Positions 7,410-16,061 of a stretch of 64,000 nucleotides of DNA are shown one piece after another. The position numbers were made by a program, and so were the translations under genes. Position 1 is the stretch's first letter; every line of letters starts with the position of its first letter. The stretch is from positions 1 through 64,000 of the forward strand of contig SUVL01000012.1 of assembly GCA_015062005.1 (NCBI GenBank). The letters are read 5' to 3'. Source of the DNA: Akkermansiaceae bacterium. Lineage in GTDB: Bacteria > Verrucomicrobiota > Verrucomicrobiia > Verrucomicrobiales > Akkermansiaceae. Below the pieces are notes generated by a model, which worked only from the letters and a program-made list of their open reading frames with translations, had not been told where the DNA came from and made no database searches.

Positions 7410-7718
7410 AATATAGAGCCGCAGCAATAGCGACGCTACGACTTGGAATACTTAATCTTTCAACTGGATATCCTCCAGCACCGGCTGATAAATCAGAATT
7501 TGTGGGGGAACTCTGTCGGAGCACGGGACTTCAGTCCCGATTGGAAGCACCGTTATTTCGGGACTGAAGTCCCGTGCCCCGACAACGACAAATATCAATT
7601 TGTTGGTTAGTTTTGAGTTTTTAGAGGTTCCTGATATATTAACCGTTTTTCAGAGAAATCCGATTAGAATTCAATGCTGCCGTTAATTATTCCGACGCGT
7701 AACTACGGTAACAGATGA
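7410..7718. other. Intergenic region with REP-like repeat
   Basis: 309 bp between two convergent units, the plus-strand membrane genes and the suf operon. Apart from the inverted repeat at 7515-7583 I see no gene or promoter. The repeat may end transcripts from both sides. Confidence 0.5.
7515..7583. repeat. REP/BIME-like double hairpin
   Basis: Two 26-bp arms (7515-7540 and 7558-7583) are inverted copies with one mismatch, 17 bp apart. Each arm is itself a palindrome (CGGGACTTCAGTCCCG), so the unit can fold as one long stem or two small hairpins, as bacterial interspersed REP pairs do. It lies at a convergent gene end, the usual place for such repeats. Confidence 0.75.
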
Positions 7719-8837
7719 TCAGCCCTTGAACTTTTCTATAGCTTCATTCAGGAAGCCTTCTGCGATGAGCTGGTGTGCCTGGTATTCCGGGATACCGCGG
7801 GTGAGCAGGTAGAAGAGCTGTTCCTCATCCATGGGGCCGGAGGCGCTGCCGTGGGAGCAGCGCACTTTATCCGCCAGGATTTCGAGACCGGGCAGGGAGT
7901 TGACGGTGGCATTCTCGCTGAGCATGAGGTTGCGGTTGCTCTGGTAGGCATCCGTGTTGTGCGCACCGGGTGCCACGTAGATATTGCCGGCAAAGGTGGC
8001 TGTGGCGTTGTCATCCAGCACGTTCTTGTAGAGCAGGTCGCTGGTGGCGCCGCCTGCGTGGTGAATCTGCTTTGTGTGCTGGTCGAGCACGGCATCACCG
8101 GCCAGTTTATTGGAAGAGAAAAGCTTGGTCTCCGCACCGGGGGTGTAGGCCTCGGCCACGGTTTCCTCGCGCACCCAGCGCAGGCCCTGGTAACTGGTGA
8201 GGTGCGCGACCTTGCCCCCCATGTTCTGGATGTTGGTGATAAGCATGCAGCGGCTATCTGCTCCATCTCCTTGTGCGTTCACGCGCACTTTGAGCTCGGC
8301 GCCTTCGGCCACCTGAATGTTGCAGGTAGCAAAGATGTAGCCTGTTTCCAGGCAGGCATAGGTGATAGCCACCTCGGCTTTGACTCCGGGTGCCACCATG
8401 ATGAAGGTGGAGGGAGAGGCTGCCCAGCGGGTGCCATAGCCCAGGCAGATGGGCTCTTTCGTGTCTTCCTCGATGTAGAGGACATGCCCATCGCCAAAAC
8501 GCTTGAGGTGCAGGGCGAGCAGGGCATCGGACCCGATGGTGGGCATGAGTATCTCGGTCTGGCGCAGGTCTTCGTCATCTGCGGACAGGCGGACGATGTG
8601 CTCGTCGCTGTTGTCGAATCCCACGTATTCAAAGCAGTTTTCGCCATCTTTGAAACGGGCGGCCCATTCCTTGGCGTACACATGCGGGCGGCCGAAGCGC
8701 CAGTCTTCGTTCAGGCGGTCAGGCATGGCGGCCTTGTCGAAACGCTCCTTGCTTTCCTGGAGGGCGGCGTTCAGCCTGGCCTCGGCTTCAGCCAGGGCGA
8801 AGGCTTCTTCCATACTCATGTTCTGGGGAAAATCCAT
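7719..8837 (-). CDS. sufD: Fe-S cluster assembly scaffold subunit SufD
   Basis: A 372-residue SufD homologue, partner of SufB in the SufBC2D scaffold that builds Fe-S clusters in the cytoplasm. The C-terminal half is the right-handed beta-helix core typical of the SufB/D family (LYKNVLDDNATATFAGNIYVAPGAHNTDAYQSNRNLMLSENA is spread over about residues 255-305), with SHGSASGPMDEEQLFYLLTRGI near the end. The N-terminal helical part is short and divergent, as usual for SufD. It lies 21 nt after sufB and is the last gene of fur-sufC-sufB-sufD. No SufS/SufE cysteine desulfurase follows, so sulfur must come from an enzyme encoded elsewhere. Confidence 0.93.
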   Translation of the reverse strand: MDFPQNMSMEEAFALAEAEARLNAALQESKERFDKAAMPDRLNEDWRFGRPHVYAKEWAARFKDGENCFEYVGFDNSDEHIVRLSADDEDLRQTEILMPTIGSDALLALHLKRFGDGHVLYIEEDTKEPICLGYGTRWAASPSTFIMVAPGVKAEVAITYACLETGYIFATCNIQVAEGAELKVRVNAQGDGADSRCMLITNIQNMGGKVAHLTSYQGLRWVREETVAEAYTPGAETKLFSSNKLAGDAVLDQHTKQIHHAGGATSDLLYKNVLDDNATATFAGNIYVAPGAHNTDAYQSNRNLMLSENATVNSLPGLEILADKVRCSHGSASGPMDEEQLFYLLTRGIPEYQAHQLIAEGFLNEAIEKFKG

Positions 8838-8858
8838 GGTGGTGCGGTCGTTGGGGGG

Positions 8859-10262
8859 TTAGCCGATGGAATCCTCCATCTCCAGGTCGATGAGGCGGCG
8901 GAGCTCCACGGAGTATTCCATGGGGAATTCCTTTACCAGGTCGTTGATAAAGCCATTCACAGCCAGGCTCATGGCCTGGGCGCGGGTGAGGCCGCGCTGC
9001 TGCAGGTAGAAGAGCATCTCCTCGTCCACCTGGGAGACGGAAGCCTCGTGCTGCACGGCGCTGGCGTTGCCGTTCACGGTGATGGCGGGGTAGGTATCGG
9101 TGCGGCTGGCGGGGTTGATGAGCAGGGCATCGCACTCGGTGTTGTTCTTGCAGCCCTTCATGCCTTTGAGCACCTTCACCTCGCCGCGGTAGCTGGCGCG
9201 CCCTTCGCCGATGGAGATGGACTTGGCCACGATGTTGGAGGTGGTTTCCGGGGCGGCGTGAATCATGCGCGCGCCGGTGTCCTGCAGCTGGCCGGAGTGC
9301 GCCAGGGAGATGCTGACCACCTCGCCACGGGCGCGGCGACCCTGCAGCACCACGGCGGGGTATTTCATGGTGAGCCCGGAGCCCAGGTTGCAGTCAATCC
9401 AGCGGATTTCGGCATCCTCCATGGCAAGGCCGCGCTGAATCACCAGGTTGTACACATTGGTGGACCAGTTCTGCACGGTCACATACTGGATTCTGGCGCC
9501 TTTGAGGGCCACGAGCTCCACCACGCCGGAGTGCAGGGTGGCGCTGTCGTACTGCGGGGCGGTGCAGCCCTCCATGTACATGAGCTCGGCGCCTTCATCG
9601 GCGATGATGAGGGTGCGCTCGAACTGCCCCATGCTTTCGGAGTTGATGCGGAAGTAGGCCTGCAGCGGCTGGGAGAGTTTCACGCCCTTGGGCACGTAGA
9701 TGAAGGAACCGCCGGAGAAAGCCGCATGGTTCAGGGCGGAGAACTTGTTATCGCCCACGGGGATGACCTTGCCGAACCAGGGACGGAAGATATGCTCGTA
9801 TTCCTTGAGCCCCTCGGTGGAGTTCACGAAGATGACTCCCTGCTTCTGCAGCTCCTCGCGCATGTTGGTGTACGCGGTTTCGGAGTCGTACTGCGCATCC
9901 ACACCGGCCAGGAAGGCGCGCTCCTGCTCCGGCACGCCGAGACGTTCGAAGGTGCGTTTCATGTCCTCCGGCACTTCATCCCAGCTGCGGCTGGGGGTGG
10001 CACCGTGCGAGAGATAGTAGCGGAAGTTTTCGAAGTCCACGTTCCGGATACCCTCCGGCGCCCAGTGGTAGGGCATGGGCATCTCGTTGAACTTCTTGAG
10101 CGCGTCCTTGCGGAACTGGCGCAGCCAGTCCGGTTCGCCCTTGGCATCGCAGATGTAGTCGATGGTCTCCTCGGTGAGGCCATATCCGGCATCAAACTTG
10201 TGGTTCTCCGGCATGGAGAACGCACCGCGCGTATCCATCTGGAACGGTGTCTCGTCCATCAC
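8859..10262 (-). CDS. sufB: Fe-S cluster scaffold protein SufB
   Basis: 467 residues, the normal length for SufB. Recognisable stretches are [21 protein letters not shown] at the start, [41 protein letters not shown] and, near the C-terminus, [10 protein letters not shown] and [21 protein letters not shown]. SufB holds the nascent cluster with SufD and receives energy from SufC. The start overlaps the sufC stop by 4 nt (ATGA), so translation is coupled. Opposite-strand ORFs of up to 859 residues here are GC-bias shadows. Confidence 0.96.
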   Translation of the reverse strand: MMDETPFQMDTRGAFSMPENHKFDAGYGLTEETIDYICDAKGEPDWLRQFRKDALKKFNEMPMPYHWAPEGIRNVDFENFRYYLSHGATPSRSWDEVPEDMKRTFERLGVPEQERAFLAGVDAQYDSETAYTNMREELQKQGVIFVNSTEGLKEYEHIFRPWFGKVIPVGDNKFSALNHAAFSGGSFIYVPKGVKLSQPLQAYFRINSESMGQFERTLIIADEGAELMYMEGCTAPQYDSATLHSGVVELVALKGARIQYVTVQNWSTNVYNLVIQRGLAMEDAEIRWIDCNLGSGLTMKYPAVVLQGRRARGEVVSISLAHSGQLQDTGARMIHAAPETTSNIVAKSISIGEGRASYRGEVKVLKGMKGCKNNTECDALLINPASRTDTYPAITVNGNASAVQHEASVSQVDEEMLFYLQQRGLTRAQAMSLAVNGFINDLVKEFPMEYSVELRRLIDLEMEDSIG

Positions 10263-11020
10263 TCCTCGCTGGTTTTCAGGAAATCGAAGCCGTGCTGCTC
10301 AATGTGGTCCACCAGCTCGAAGCCGGCGGTGCGCACAATCTGCCCCTGGTAGAGCACGTGCACCACGTCCGGGCGGATGTAATCCAGCAGACGCTTGTAG
10401 TGGGTGATGACCAGGAAGCTGCGGAAGGGTGCCCGCATGGCGTTCACTCCCACGGAGACAATGCGCAGGGCATCCACATCCAGCCCGCTGTCCGTTTCGT
10501 CCAGAATGGCGTAGCTGGGGTTGAGCATCATCATCTGCAGAATGTCGTTGCGCTTCTTTTCGCCGCCGGAGAAACCTTCGTTCACCGCGCGGGCCGTGAA
10601 CTTCGGGTCCATGCCCAGCTGCTTCATCTTGCCGCGCAGCTCTTTGTAGAAGGAGACGGCGTCCACTTCCTCGCCCTCGGGCAGGCGGGCTTTGAGCGCG
10701 GCGCGCATGAAGTTCGCATTGGTCACGCCCGGTACCTCCACCGGGTACTGGAAGGCCAGGAAGAGGCCGGCGCGGCTGCGTTCATCCACGCTCATGGCGA
10801 AGAGATCCTGCCCGTCCATTTCGGCGCTGCCGGCAGTGACTTCGTAGTCGGGGTGGCCACAGAGCACCTTGGAAAGCGTGGATTTACCGGAGCCGTTCGG
10901 CCCCATGATGGCATGCACCTCGCCTTTCGGAATTTCCAGGTTGATGCCGTTGAGAATCGGCGCGCCGTCCTTCACTCGCGCATGCAGATTTTTAATGACC
11001 AGACTCATTGCTGGGGGCAT
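10259..11020 (-). CDS. sufC: Fe-S assembly ATPase SufC
   Basis: A 253-residue ABC-type soluble ATPase. Walker A is GPNGSGKST, the signature region is [15 protein letters not shown] (the Suf-specific EKKR form), and the SufC version of Walker B is [16 protein letters not shown]. It drives conformational change of the SufBD scaffold. The ATG at 11020 overlaps the fur stop (TAATG), which supports this start; an internal ATG at 11008 (MSLVIKNL) matches common SufC N-termini and is the alternative. Second gene of the operon. Confidence 0.95.
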   Translation of the reverse strand: MPPAMSLVIKNLHARVKDGAPILNGINLEIPKGEVHAIMGPNGSGKSTLSKVLCGHPDYEVTAGSAEMDGQDLFAMSVDERSRAGLFLAFQYPVEVPGVTNANFMRAALKARLPEGEEVDAVSFYKELRGKMKQLGMDPKFTARAVNEGFSGGEKKRNDILQMMMLNPSYAILDETDSGLDVDALRIVSVGVNAMRAPFRSFLVITHYKRLLDYIRPDVVHVLYQGQIVRTAGFELVDHIEQHGFDFLKTSEE

Positions 11021-11448
11021 TATACAGGAATATTACCGTGTAGGCAAGCGTCCATGCGTGTCACGCAGGTGCCTTCCGGCAAATCAAACACGTCCTCGGG
11101 GCGCAGTCCGGCTTTGAGCTGCACGTCCAGCACGCGGTTGTTCGTGTCGTCCAGAAGGTGTACGTGCGGCTCCAGATTCGGGCAGAAACGCGATGGCCCG
11201 TTGTCGAAATTCAGGTGGTTGATGAGCCCTGCCTCGGCCATGGTTTCCAGGCAGTTGTACACCGTGGCCAGGGAAATGCCCGGCATGTGCGCTTTGGTGC
11301 GCTCATATATCATGGCGGCAGTCGGGTGGTCGTGCGAGGCCAGAATCGTCTCCAGCACAGCGCGGCGCTGGCGGGTCATGCGAACCCCGGCGCGGCGTAC
11401 CATGCTCGTGGCCATGGTGCGGTTGCTTGATGTTTTAGAAGTAACCAT
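11020..11448 (-). CDS. Fur-family transcriptional regulator heading the suf operon
   Basis: 142 residues with the Fur winged-helix N-terminus ([47 protein letters not shown]). The metal region HVHLLDD keeps a His-x-His, but the position where Fur and PerR usually carry CxxC (as in CEKCGK) reads DDTNNR. Only [12 protein letters not shown] near the end supplies two cysteines. The structural Zn(Cys4) site is therefore absent, as in some Irr-, PerR- and Mur-like members. It probably controls suf, and its promoter contains a palindrome shared with pflB. The sensed signal (iron, peroxide or other) cannot be read. Confidence 0.88.
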   Translation of the reverse strand: MVTSKTSSNRTMATSMVRRAGVRMTRQRRAVLETILASHDHPTAAMIYERTKAHMPGISLATVYNCLETMAEAGLINHLNFDNGPSRFCPNLEPHVHLLDDTNNRVLDVQLKAGLRPEDVFDLPEGTCVTRMDACLHGNIPV

Positions 11449-11464
11449 AACTTAGAACGGTTCC

Positions 11465-11493
11465 ATTATAAAGAATCATCCTGTTCATGGCAA
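11465..11493 (-). promoter_or_regulatory. Promoter of the fur-suf operon with embedded operator
   Basis: TTGCCA (11488-11493), a 17-bp spacer and a perfect TATAAT (11465-11470), 16 bp before ATG 11448. The spacer contains CAGGATGATTCTT (minus strand, 11471-11483), 10 of 13 matches to TAGAATnATTCTA found three times before pflB. A repressor bound there would block RNA polymerase, which suggests autoregulation. Confidence 0.6.
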
Positions 11494-11620
11494 GAGAAAA
11501 TGCAGGTACAGACAAAAAATCCACGTGAGGTGAGAGGGTAATCCGATTTTCCGGGCAGATGGGGGCTCACATGTTGCTGATATTTCTGTCCCTTACAAAA
11601 ACATGAGGAAGGCGTCAGGA

Positions 11621-12760
11621 TTATGGATGGGGCTCTTCCGTGAAGAAAGGGTAGATGGCATCTGCGAGCCAGCCGATGGGGGTGGCAAGCAGGGAGAGGG
11701 GAATATCGACCACTTCTGCGCACCAGCTCAGGGGCTGCAGGCAGCGGTTGTACCAGCTGCGGCGGGAGGGAAGCCGCTGCACGTGGAATTTGTAGAGCTG
11801 AAGATGCCCCGACATCCCTTTTCGCCCACTCAGTTCCGGGAGATTCAGCTTATTATCAATCTGACTATCGTACAGGAGGGTGGCGTTCCCCGGATTGTAC
11901 TGCTCAGCCGGTATGAGCGGAACGTGCTTCAATGCTTGTGAGGCAAATTTGACTCGTTTGACGAGTATTTCCAGTTGCGGTAAGGTGAGCTCGGCGTAGT
12001 AGAGTTCTTCCGGATACCGGGAGGGATCCACCTTATCCCGGCAGTAGAGGCGGCAGTTCAATGATGGGAGCTTCTCCGTCCAGGGCGTTTGGTGAATGAA
12101 AATGGGGTAGCGGGCCGGAACGTAGGCGATGGGGATTTCCACCACATAGTTCTCGCCTTTCTTCCAGAGTCGGGTGTGATAGTTACTGTGCTTCTGCTCG
12201 TAACGTATGGTCGGCACCATCTGCCCCGGTTCAGCCAGGGCTCCGCCCAGGTCGATGATGGTGAATCTCCCGGTGCCGATGGCAATGTACACTTCTATCA
12301 GCAGGAGAAGCAGAACAAGGCCGATTCCGCCGGCGATGCGCGAGATTTTGAACAGGTAGATGATACCCGTGAACAACAACGCAACAATGATGAGACGCGC
12401 ATAGTACCACAACCCGAGGAAAATGAAGGGCATGGTCATGGGCCCGTTCAGGTGGCCATAGTTCAGGATATCCAGGGCGCAGAAATATGCCGGCACACCC
12501 GCAGCCAGCCCACAGAGCAGTGCCAGGGTGGAGAAAAATCTGCCGTTCCCGGTTTCAGGCCTGTATCGGAAGCGCTGTACGATACCCATCACCACTGAGG
12601 TGATGAAAAAGCTGGCAAGGAGGAGCAAGGCCCAGGGGCGCTCTTCCACATGGTGGTCACAGCCGGCGCGGTAGATGATTTCCAGGAGCCTGAGCCCGAG
12701 TGTGCCCGATACCAGCAGAATCAGGCCGGTCAGGCATAGTTCTCTGGCATCTTTAGGCAT
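11621..12760 (-). CDS. Membrane protein of unknown function
   Basis: 379 residues, not recognised. Five hydrophobic segments fill the first 165 residues; a soluble domain of about 170 residues follows, and a hydrophobic C-terminal stretch (CAEVVDIPLSLLATPIGWLADAIYPFF) resembles a re-entrant or YceK-like tail. The protein at 6326-7030 ends in a similar way. It starts directly after the amidase stop (TAAATG) and is the third gene of ruvB-amidase-orf. Nothing indicates an enzymatic role. Confidence 0.65.
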   Translation of the reverse strand: MPKDARELCLTGLILLVSGTLGLRLLEIIYRAGCDHHVEERPWALLLLASFFITSVVMGIVQRFRYRPETGNGRFFSTLALLCGLAAGVPAYFCALDILNYGHLNGPMTMPFIFLGLWYYARLIIVALLFTGIIYLFKISRIAGGIGLVLLLLLIEVYIAIGTGRFTIIDLGGALAEPGQMVPTIRYEQKHSNYHTRLWKKGENYVVEIPIAYVPARYPIFIHQTPWTEKLPSLNCRLYCRDKVDPSRYPEELYYAELTLPQLEILVKRVKFASQALKHVPLIPAEQYNPGNATLLYDSQIDNKLNLPELSGRKGMSGHLQLYKFHVQRLPSRRSWYNRCLQPLSWCAEVVDIPLSLLATPIGWLADAIYPFFTEEPHP

Positions 12761-13567
12761 TTAGCGGGCCTTCAGGAAGTTCACGATACCGTGGCCGATG
12801 GCTTCGGCATAGCGGATGGCGTTTTTCTCCTTGCCCAGGAATCTGGCGTGCTGGGGATTGGAGAGGAAGGTGGCCTCGGTGATGGCGGCGGGTACGTAGG
12901 ATTCGTTGCAGGCGTTCAGCCAGTCGCCGCCACCCTTGCGGCCATCGTTGCGGATGATGACGCCGCAGCGTACGCCGTTGTTGGGCATGCCGCCGTGGTC
13001 GTAGATGGTGGCATCGATGACATCTGCCAGGGCGATGCCGAGGCCGGTGCCTTCCTCATTGCAGTAGATGGCGCCCTTGTTGTACACCATCCAGTGATTG
13101 GTCATGCTGTTGTGGTGCAGGTAGACCACGGCTGCCGGGTTCTGGTCCAGCGCGTAGTTGGTGCTGAGCATACCCACGGCCATGCGGTGCGGGTGGTGCC
13201 TGGAGCGGTAGATGGCGTTCGGCTCCGGGGTGTTCACATGGTGAACCTTCTCGCGGCGGGCTATTTCCTCCAGCTTTTTATCGGTGGGCATGGAGCCGCG
13301 GCAGCAGATGCGGCAGTCGTAGCCCGCCTCGCGGATGATGCGGGCGGTGTGGCCAGCGTAGCGGTACCAGAACTCACATTCCTCAATCTTGCCGTAGCGG
13401 TTGTCCGGGGTGCGGGCGCCCTGGCCGCCGCGTACCGGGTGGTAGTAGTGGCCGATATCCAGCACCACCACCCTGGATTCACGCACCTGGGCGCGCATCA
13501 TCTGCTGCGTGCAGCTGGTGAGCAGGAGCAGGGGAAGAAGCAGGAGAAAAAGGAACAGTTTCTTCAT
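12761..13567 (-). CDS. N-acetylmuramoyl-L-alanine amidase-like lipoprotein (Amidase_3)
   Basis: 268 residues with a lipoprotein signal ([19 protein letters not shown]). The mature part fits the zinc-dependent Amidase_3 fold that cleaves the amide bond between MurNAc and the stem peptide: [15 protein letters not shown] for the first metal histidine, YLHHNS for the second His strand and [16 protein letters not shown] for the catalytic Glu region. The usual GHGG.D is changed to GHYYHP, so the first site is unusual. Lipidation would hold it at a periplasmic membrane face. It overlaps ruvB by 4 nt. Confidence 0.8.
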   Translation of the reverse strand: MKKLFLFLLLLPLLLLTSCTQQMMRAQVRESRVVVLDIGHYYHPVRGGQGARTPDNRYGKIEECEFWYRYAGHTARIIREAGYDCRICCRGSMPTDKKLEEIARREKVHHVNTPEPNAIYRSRHHPHRMAVGMLSTNYALDQNPAAVVYLHHNSMTNHWMVYNKGAIYCNEEGTGLGIALADVIDATIYDHGGMPNNGVRCGVIIRNDGRKGGGDWLNACNESYVPAAITEATFLSNPQHARFLGKEKNAIRYAEAIGHGIVNFLKAR

Positions 13568-14583
13568 AATCCGAGTTCAGTCTGACCGCCGGGCAGCATG
13601 GCGCCCAGCTTGTGATAGGCTGCGGGCATGGCTTCGCGCCCGCGCGGGGTGCGCTTGATGTAGCCCTGCATGATAAGGAAGGGTTCGTGCACGTCCTCGA
13701 TGGTGGATTCATCCTCGCCCACGGCCACGGCCAGCGAGGAAAGCCCCACGGGACCGCCGCCGAACTTGTAGATGATGGTCTCCAGCAGGCGCTTGTCCAT
13801 CTCATCGAGCCCGTCGTCATCAATATCAATCATTCCCAGGGCGGCCTGGGCCACCTCGGCGGTGATGCGCCCATCTGCCTTCACCTGGGCATAGTCGCGC
13901 ACCCAGCGGAGCAGGGCATTCGCCACGCGGGGAGTGCCGCGGGAGCGCCGTGCAATGGCCAGTGCACCGGCCGGTGCGAGGTCCACATCCAGCAGACCGG
14001 CAGAGCGGTGCAGAATCTGGCAGAGCTCATCGGCCGAGTAGTAATCCAGGCGGTTCACCAGGCCGAAGCGCGAGCGGAGCGGTCCGGTGAGCATGCCGGC
14101 GCGAGTGGTGGCGCCCACCAGGGTGAATTTCGGCAGGTTCAGCTGGATGGAGCGTGCATTCGGCCCCTGGTCGATGATGATATCGAGCCGGAAATCCTCC
14201 ATGGCCGGGTACAGGTACTCCTCGATAGCGGGGTGAAGGCGGTGAATCTCATCGATGAAGAGCACATCCCCCTTCTCCACATTGGTGAGGATGCCGGCCA
14301 GGTCGCCTGCCTTTTCAATCTGCGGGCCGCTGGTGGTGTGCAGCCGGTGCCCCACGGCCCCGGCAATGATATTGGCCAGGGTGGTCTTGCCCAGTCCGGG
14401 CGGGCCGCTGAGCAGCACGTGGTCGAGCACATCGCCGCGTATGCGGGCCGCCTCCACCATGAGCATGAGACGCTCCTTCACCTTCTCCTGCCCGCAGAAC
14501 TCACTGAATGCCGGCGGGCGCAGGGAGAGGTCATAGCTGGTGACGGGGCTGTCCGCCATGCGCGTGTAGAGGGAATCGGCCAT
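13564..14583 (-). CDS. ruvB: Holliday junction branch-migration ATPase RuvB
   Basis: From ATG 14583 the product has 339 residues, the normal RuvB length; the ORF track start at 14640 lies upstream of the likely promoter. RuvB landmarks are [19 protein letters not shown], Walker [12 protein letters not shown], Walker B FIDEIHRL, sensor [18 protein letters not shown], and the winged-helix end ([14 protein letters not shown]). It forms the hexameric motor of RuvAB. No ruvA or ruvC is adjacent. The downstream amidase overlaps it, so the unit is ruvB-amidase-membrane protein. Confidence 0.95.
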   Translation of the reverse strand: MADSLYTRMADSPVTSYDLSLRPPAFSEFCGQEKVKERLMLMVEAARIRGDVLDHVLLSGPPGLGKTTLANIIAGAVGHRLHTTSGPQIEKAGDLAGILTNVEKGDVLFIDEIHRLHPAIEEYLYPAMEDFRLDIIIDQGPNARSIQLNLPKFTLVGATTRAGMLTGPLRSRFGLVNRLDYYSADELCQILHRSAGLLDVDLAPAGALAIARRSRGTPRVANALLRWVRDYAQVKADGRITAEVAQAALGMIDIDDDGLDEMDKRLLETIIYKFGGGPVGLSSLAVAVGEDESTIEDVHEPFLIMQGYIKRTPRGREAMPAAYHKLGAMLPGGQTELGL

Positions 14584-14592
14584 TGCGCGGTC

Positions 14593-14621
14593 AATGTACC
14601 ACATTTGCCGGGTGCGGTCAA
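14593..14621 (-). promoter_or_regulatory. Promoter of ruvB
   Basis: TTGACC (14616-14621), 17-bp spacer, TACATT (14593-14598), only 9 bp before ATG 14583. This decides the ruvB start and implies a very short leader. Confidence 0.55.
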
Positions 14622-14650
14622 GATACGCGCGTGACCGCAACTGAATTTCC

Positions 14651-14679
14651 TTGCTTCAGGAGCTGAGGTGTAGTAGTAT
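14651..14679 (+). promoter_or_regulatory. Promoter of the small membrane gene at 14693
   Basis: TTGCTT, 17-bp spacer, TAGTAT, ending 13 bp before ATG 14693. It diverges from the ruvB promoter. Confidence 0.5.
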
Positions 14680-14692
14680 ACAGATTGATTCT

Positions 14693-14971
14693 ATGTCCGT
14701 AGTCCTCACCATATTCGGATTCTGCATCTGCAGCTTCACTTCTGCCTGCCTGGGGCGGCAGAGGGAGGGGCTGTGGCTGTATCTGGTGGCGGTGCTGCTG
14801 GGGCTGCCCGTGGCTGTGGGCTGTGCCGTGGCCGGCTGGCAGGTATACGGCTGGAGCGGTGGTTTGTGGATGGGGCTTGCGGCTCTGTTGGTGGTGCTGT
14901 TTCTGCGGGCGTTCTGCGTGTTCTGGATGCGCATGTGCCGGCGGCTGAATATCTGGATTCACCGCAGTTGA
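14693..14971 (+). CDS. Small membrane protein, unknown
   Basis: ATG 14693 (MSVVLTIFGFCIC) gives 92 residues with three hydrophobic segments, the last followed by an Arg-rich end (WMRMCRRLNIWIHRS). No family is recognised. A well-placed promoter just upstream supports it being real. Its last 13 bp overlap the end of the convergent YjdF-like gene. An alternative is that the longer ORF start at 14651 is used, but that codon lies in the -35 element. Confidence 0.5.
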   Translation: MSVVLTIFGFCICSFTSACLGRQREGLWLYLVAVLLGLPVAVGCAVAGWQVYGWSGGLWMGLAALLVVLFLRAFCVFWMRMCRRLNIWIHRS

Positions 14972-15555
14972 ACCTTGCGGTTCTGCAGGTAGAAGATGAG
15001 GGCGGCGAGCGCGCCGCCGAGGGTGTCGAGCAGCATGTCCTTGTGGGCGTCCCATACATCGCCCTGGGAACCGAGGAAGGCCTGCCCGGCGCTGCCTCCA
15101 TCGATTTCTGCGTATATCCACTCCACCAGCTCCCACAGCCCGGCCAGAGCCAGGACGAATACCAGGCTGAACGATGCAGCGGTGGATACTCCATTCACCA
15201 GGCGCCGCTTCCAGAGCAGCTCGGCTATGGCAATGCCACCCATACCCACGGCGAAGTGGGCAACGCGGTCGTAGTGGTTGCGCTCAAACCCGAACAAATC
15301 GGTGATGGCGCCGAAGGGGACGAGCTCAAAGGTATAGTGCGCACCCACTATCTGCAGGCCGCACCAGAGGCCCATGCACACATAGGCGGTGTTTGAGAAG
15401 CGGAACTGCCGGAAAGTGCTCACGAGTGCCCCCACCAGCAGGAAGACAGAGCTCATCTCAGCCCACCACACCTGCACATCATGCGGGGCTGTGCCTGACC
15501 AGATGGTCAGCGCCGCCAGCACAACGAGCAGGATATGGGGAAGATGGTAACTCAT
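14959..15555 (-). CDS. DUF2238 / YjdF-like membrane protein
   Basis: 198 residues with about five membrane helices. The DUF2238 (YjdF) pattern is visible: YDRVAHFAVGMGG in the middle, ELVEWIYAE in the penultimate helix and DVWDAHKDMLLDTLGG near the end. The function of this family is not established. The gene overlaps the upstream lipoprotein by 4 nt (ATGA) and ends the pyrC-DUF3820-menA-lipoprotein-yjdF run. Confidence 0.8.
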   Translation of the reverse strand: MSYHLPHILLVVLAALTIWSGTAPHDVQVWWAEMSSVFLLVGALVSTFRQFRFSNTAYVCMGLWCGLQIVGAHYTFELVPFGAITDLFGFERNHYDRVAHFAVGMGGIAIAELLWKRRLVNGVSTAASFSLVFVLALAGLWELVEWIYAEIDGGSAGQAFLGSQGDVWDAHKDMLLDTLGGALAALIFYLQNRKVQLR

Positions 15556-16046
15556 TCGTCGTCTTTTTCCTCTTCTTTTTCAGAATCCTTACCCTCCTCC
15601 TCGGCGTCCGCTTCCTCTGGGGATTCATACTCGGGCGGAACTGGCGTGTGCAGACGGATGAAATCTTTGATTTCCTTGAATTTTCCCGGCGTGACGATAT
15701 AATCGGTTATACCCAGGTCCATATCGGTGATAAGGGTGCCTTTTTCATCGCGCTCGACGTGGTAGTAGTACTCTTTATCGCCGCTGCGGCACACGCCCAT
15801 GATGGGCTGGGTGTCCTGTACTGAGCTGATGACATCCTGGGAGTCGAAGAAGCTGGTACCTTCAGGCGTGTTCTTGTATTCGTTGTCCGGGGTGGCGACA
15901 TCGGACATCAGCTGTTCGAATTGGAGGATGGCCTCCTCATCCTCAATCATGAGGCTTTCGCCTTCGTCGAAGGGGTCGAGGATGAGCTGGTTCTGGGTGC
16001 AGCTGAGCAGAGCCAGGGAGAGGAGCAGGGAGAGAATGCGTTTCAT
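15552..16046 (-). CDS. Putative lipoprotein with acidic tail
   Basis: 164 residues. MKRILSLLLSLALLSC is a lipoprotein signal with lipobox ALLSC. The mature protein has no recognised fold. Its last 30 residues are almost entirely Glu, Asp and Lys (EEADAEEEGKDSEKEEEK). It lies 15 bp after menA and overlaps the YjdF-like gene. The role is unknown. Confidence 0.65.
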   Translation of the reverse strand: MKRILSLLLSLALLSCTQNQLILDPFDEGESLMIEDEEAILQFEQLMSDVATPDNEYKNTPEGTSFFDSQDVISSVQDTQPIMGVCRSGDKEYYYHVERDEKGTLITDMDLGITDYIVTPGKFKEIKDFIRLHTPVPPEYESPEEADAEEEGKDSEKEEEKDDE

Positions 16047-16061
16047 GGCAGGGAGAAAAGG

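Noticed and set aside
7773-10352. 859-residue plus-strand ORF over sufD and sufB
   Set aside because: It mirrors two clear genes on the other strand; low-complexity His/Val/Gly text and no domain mark it as a GC-bias shadow.
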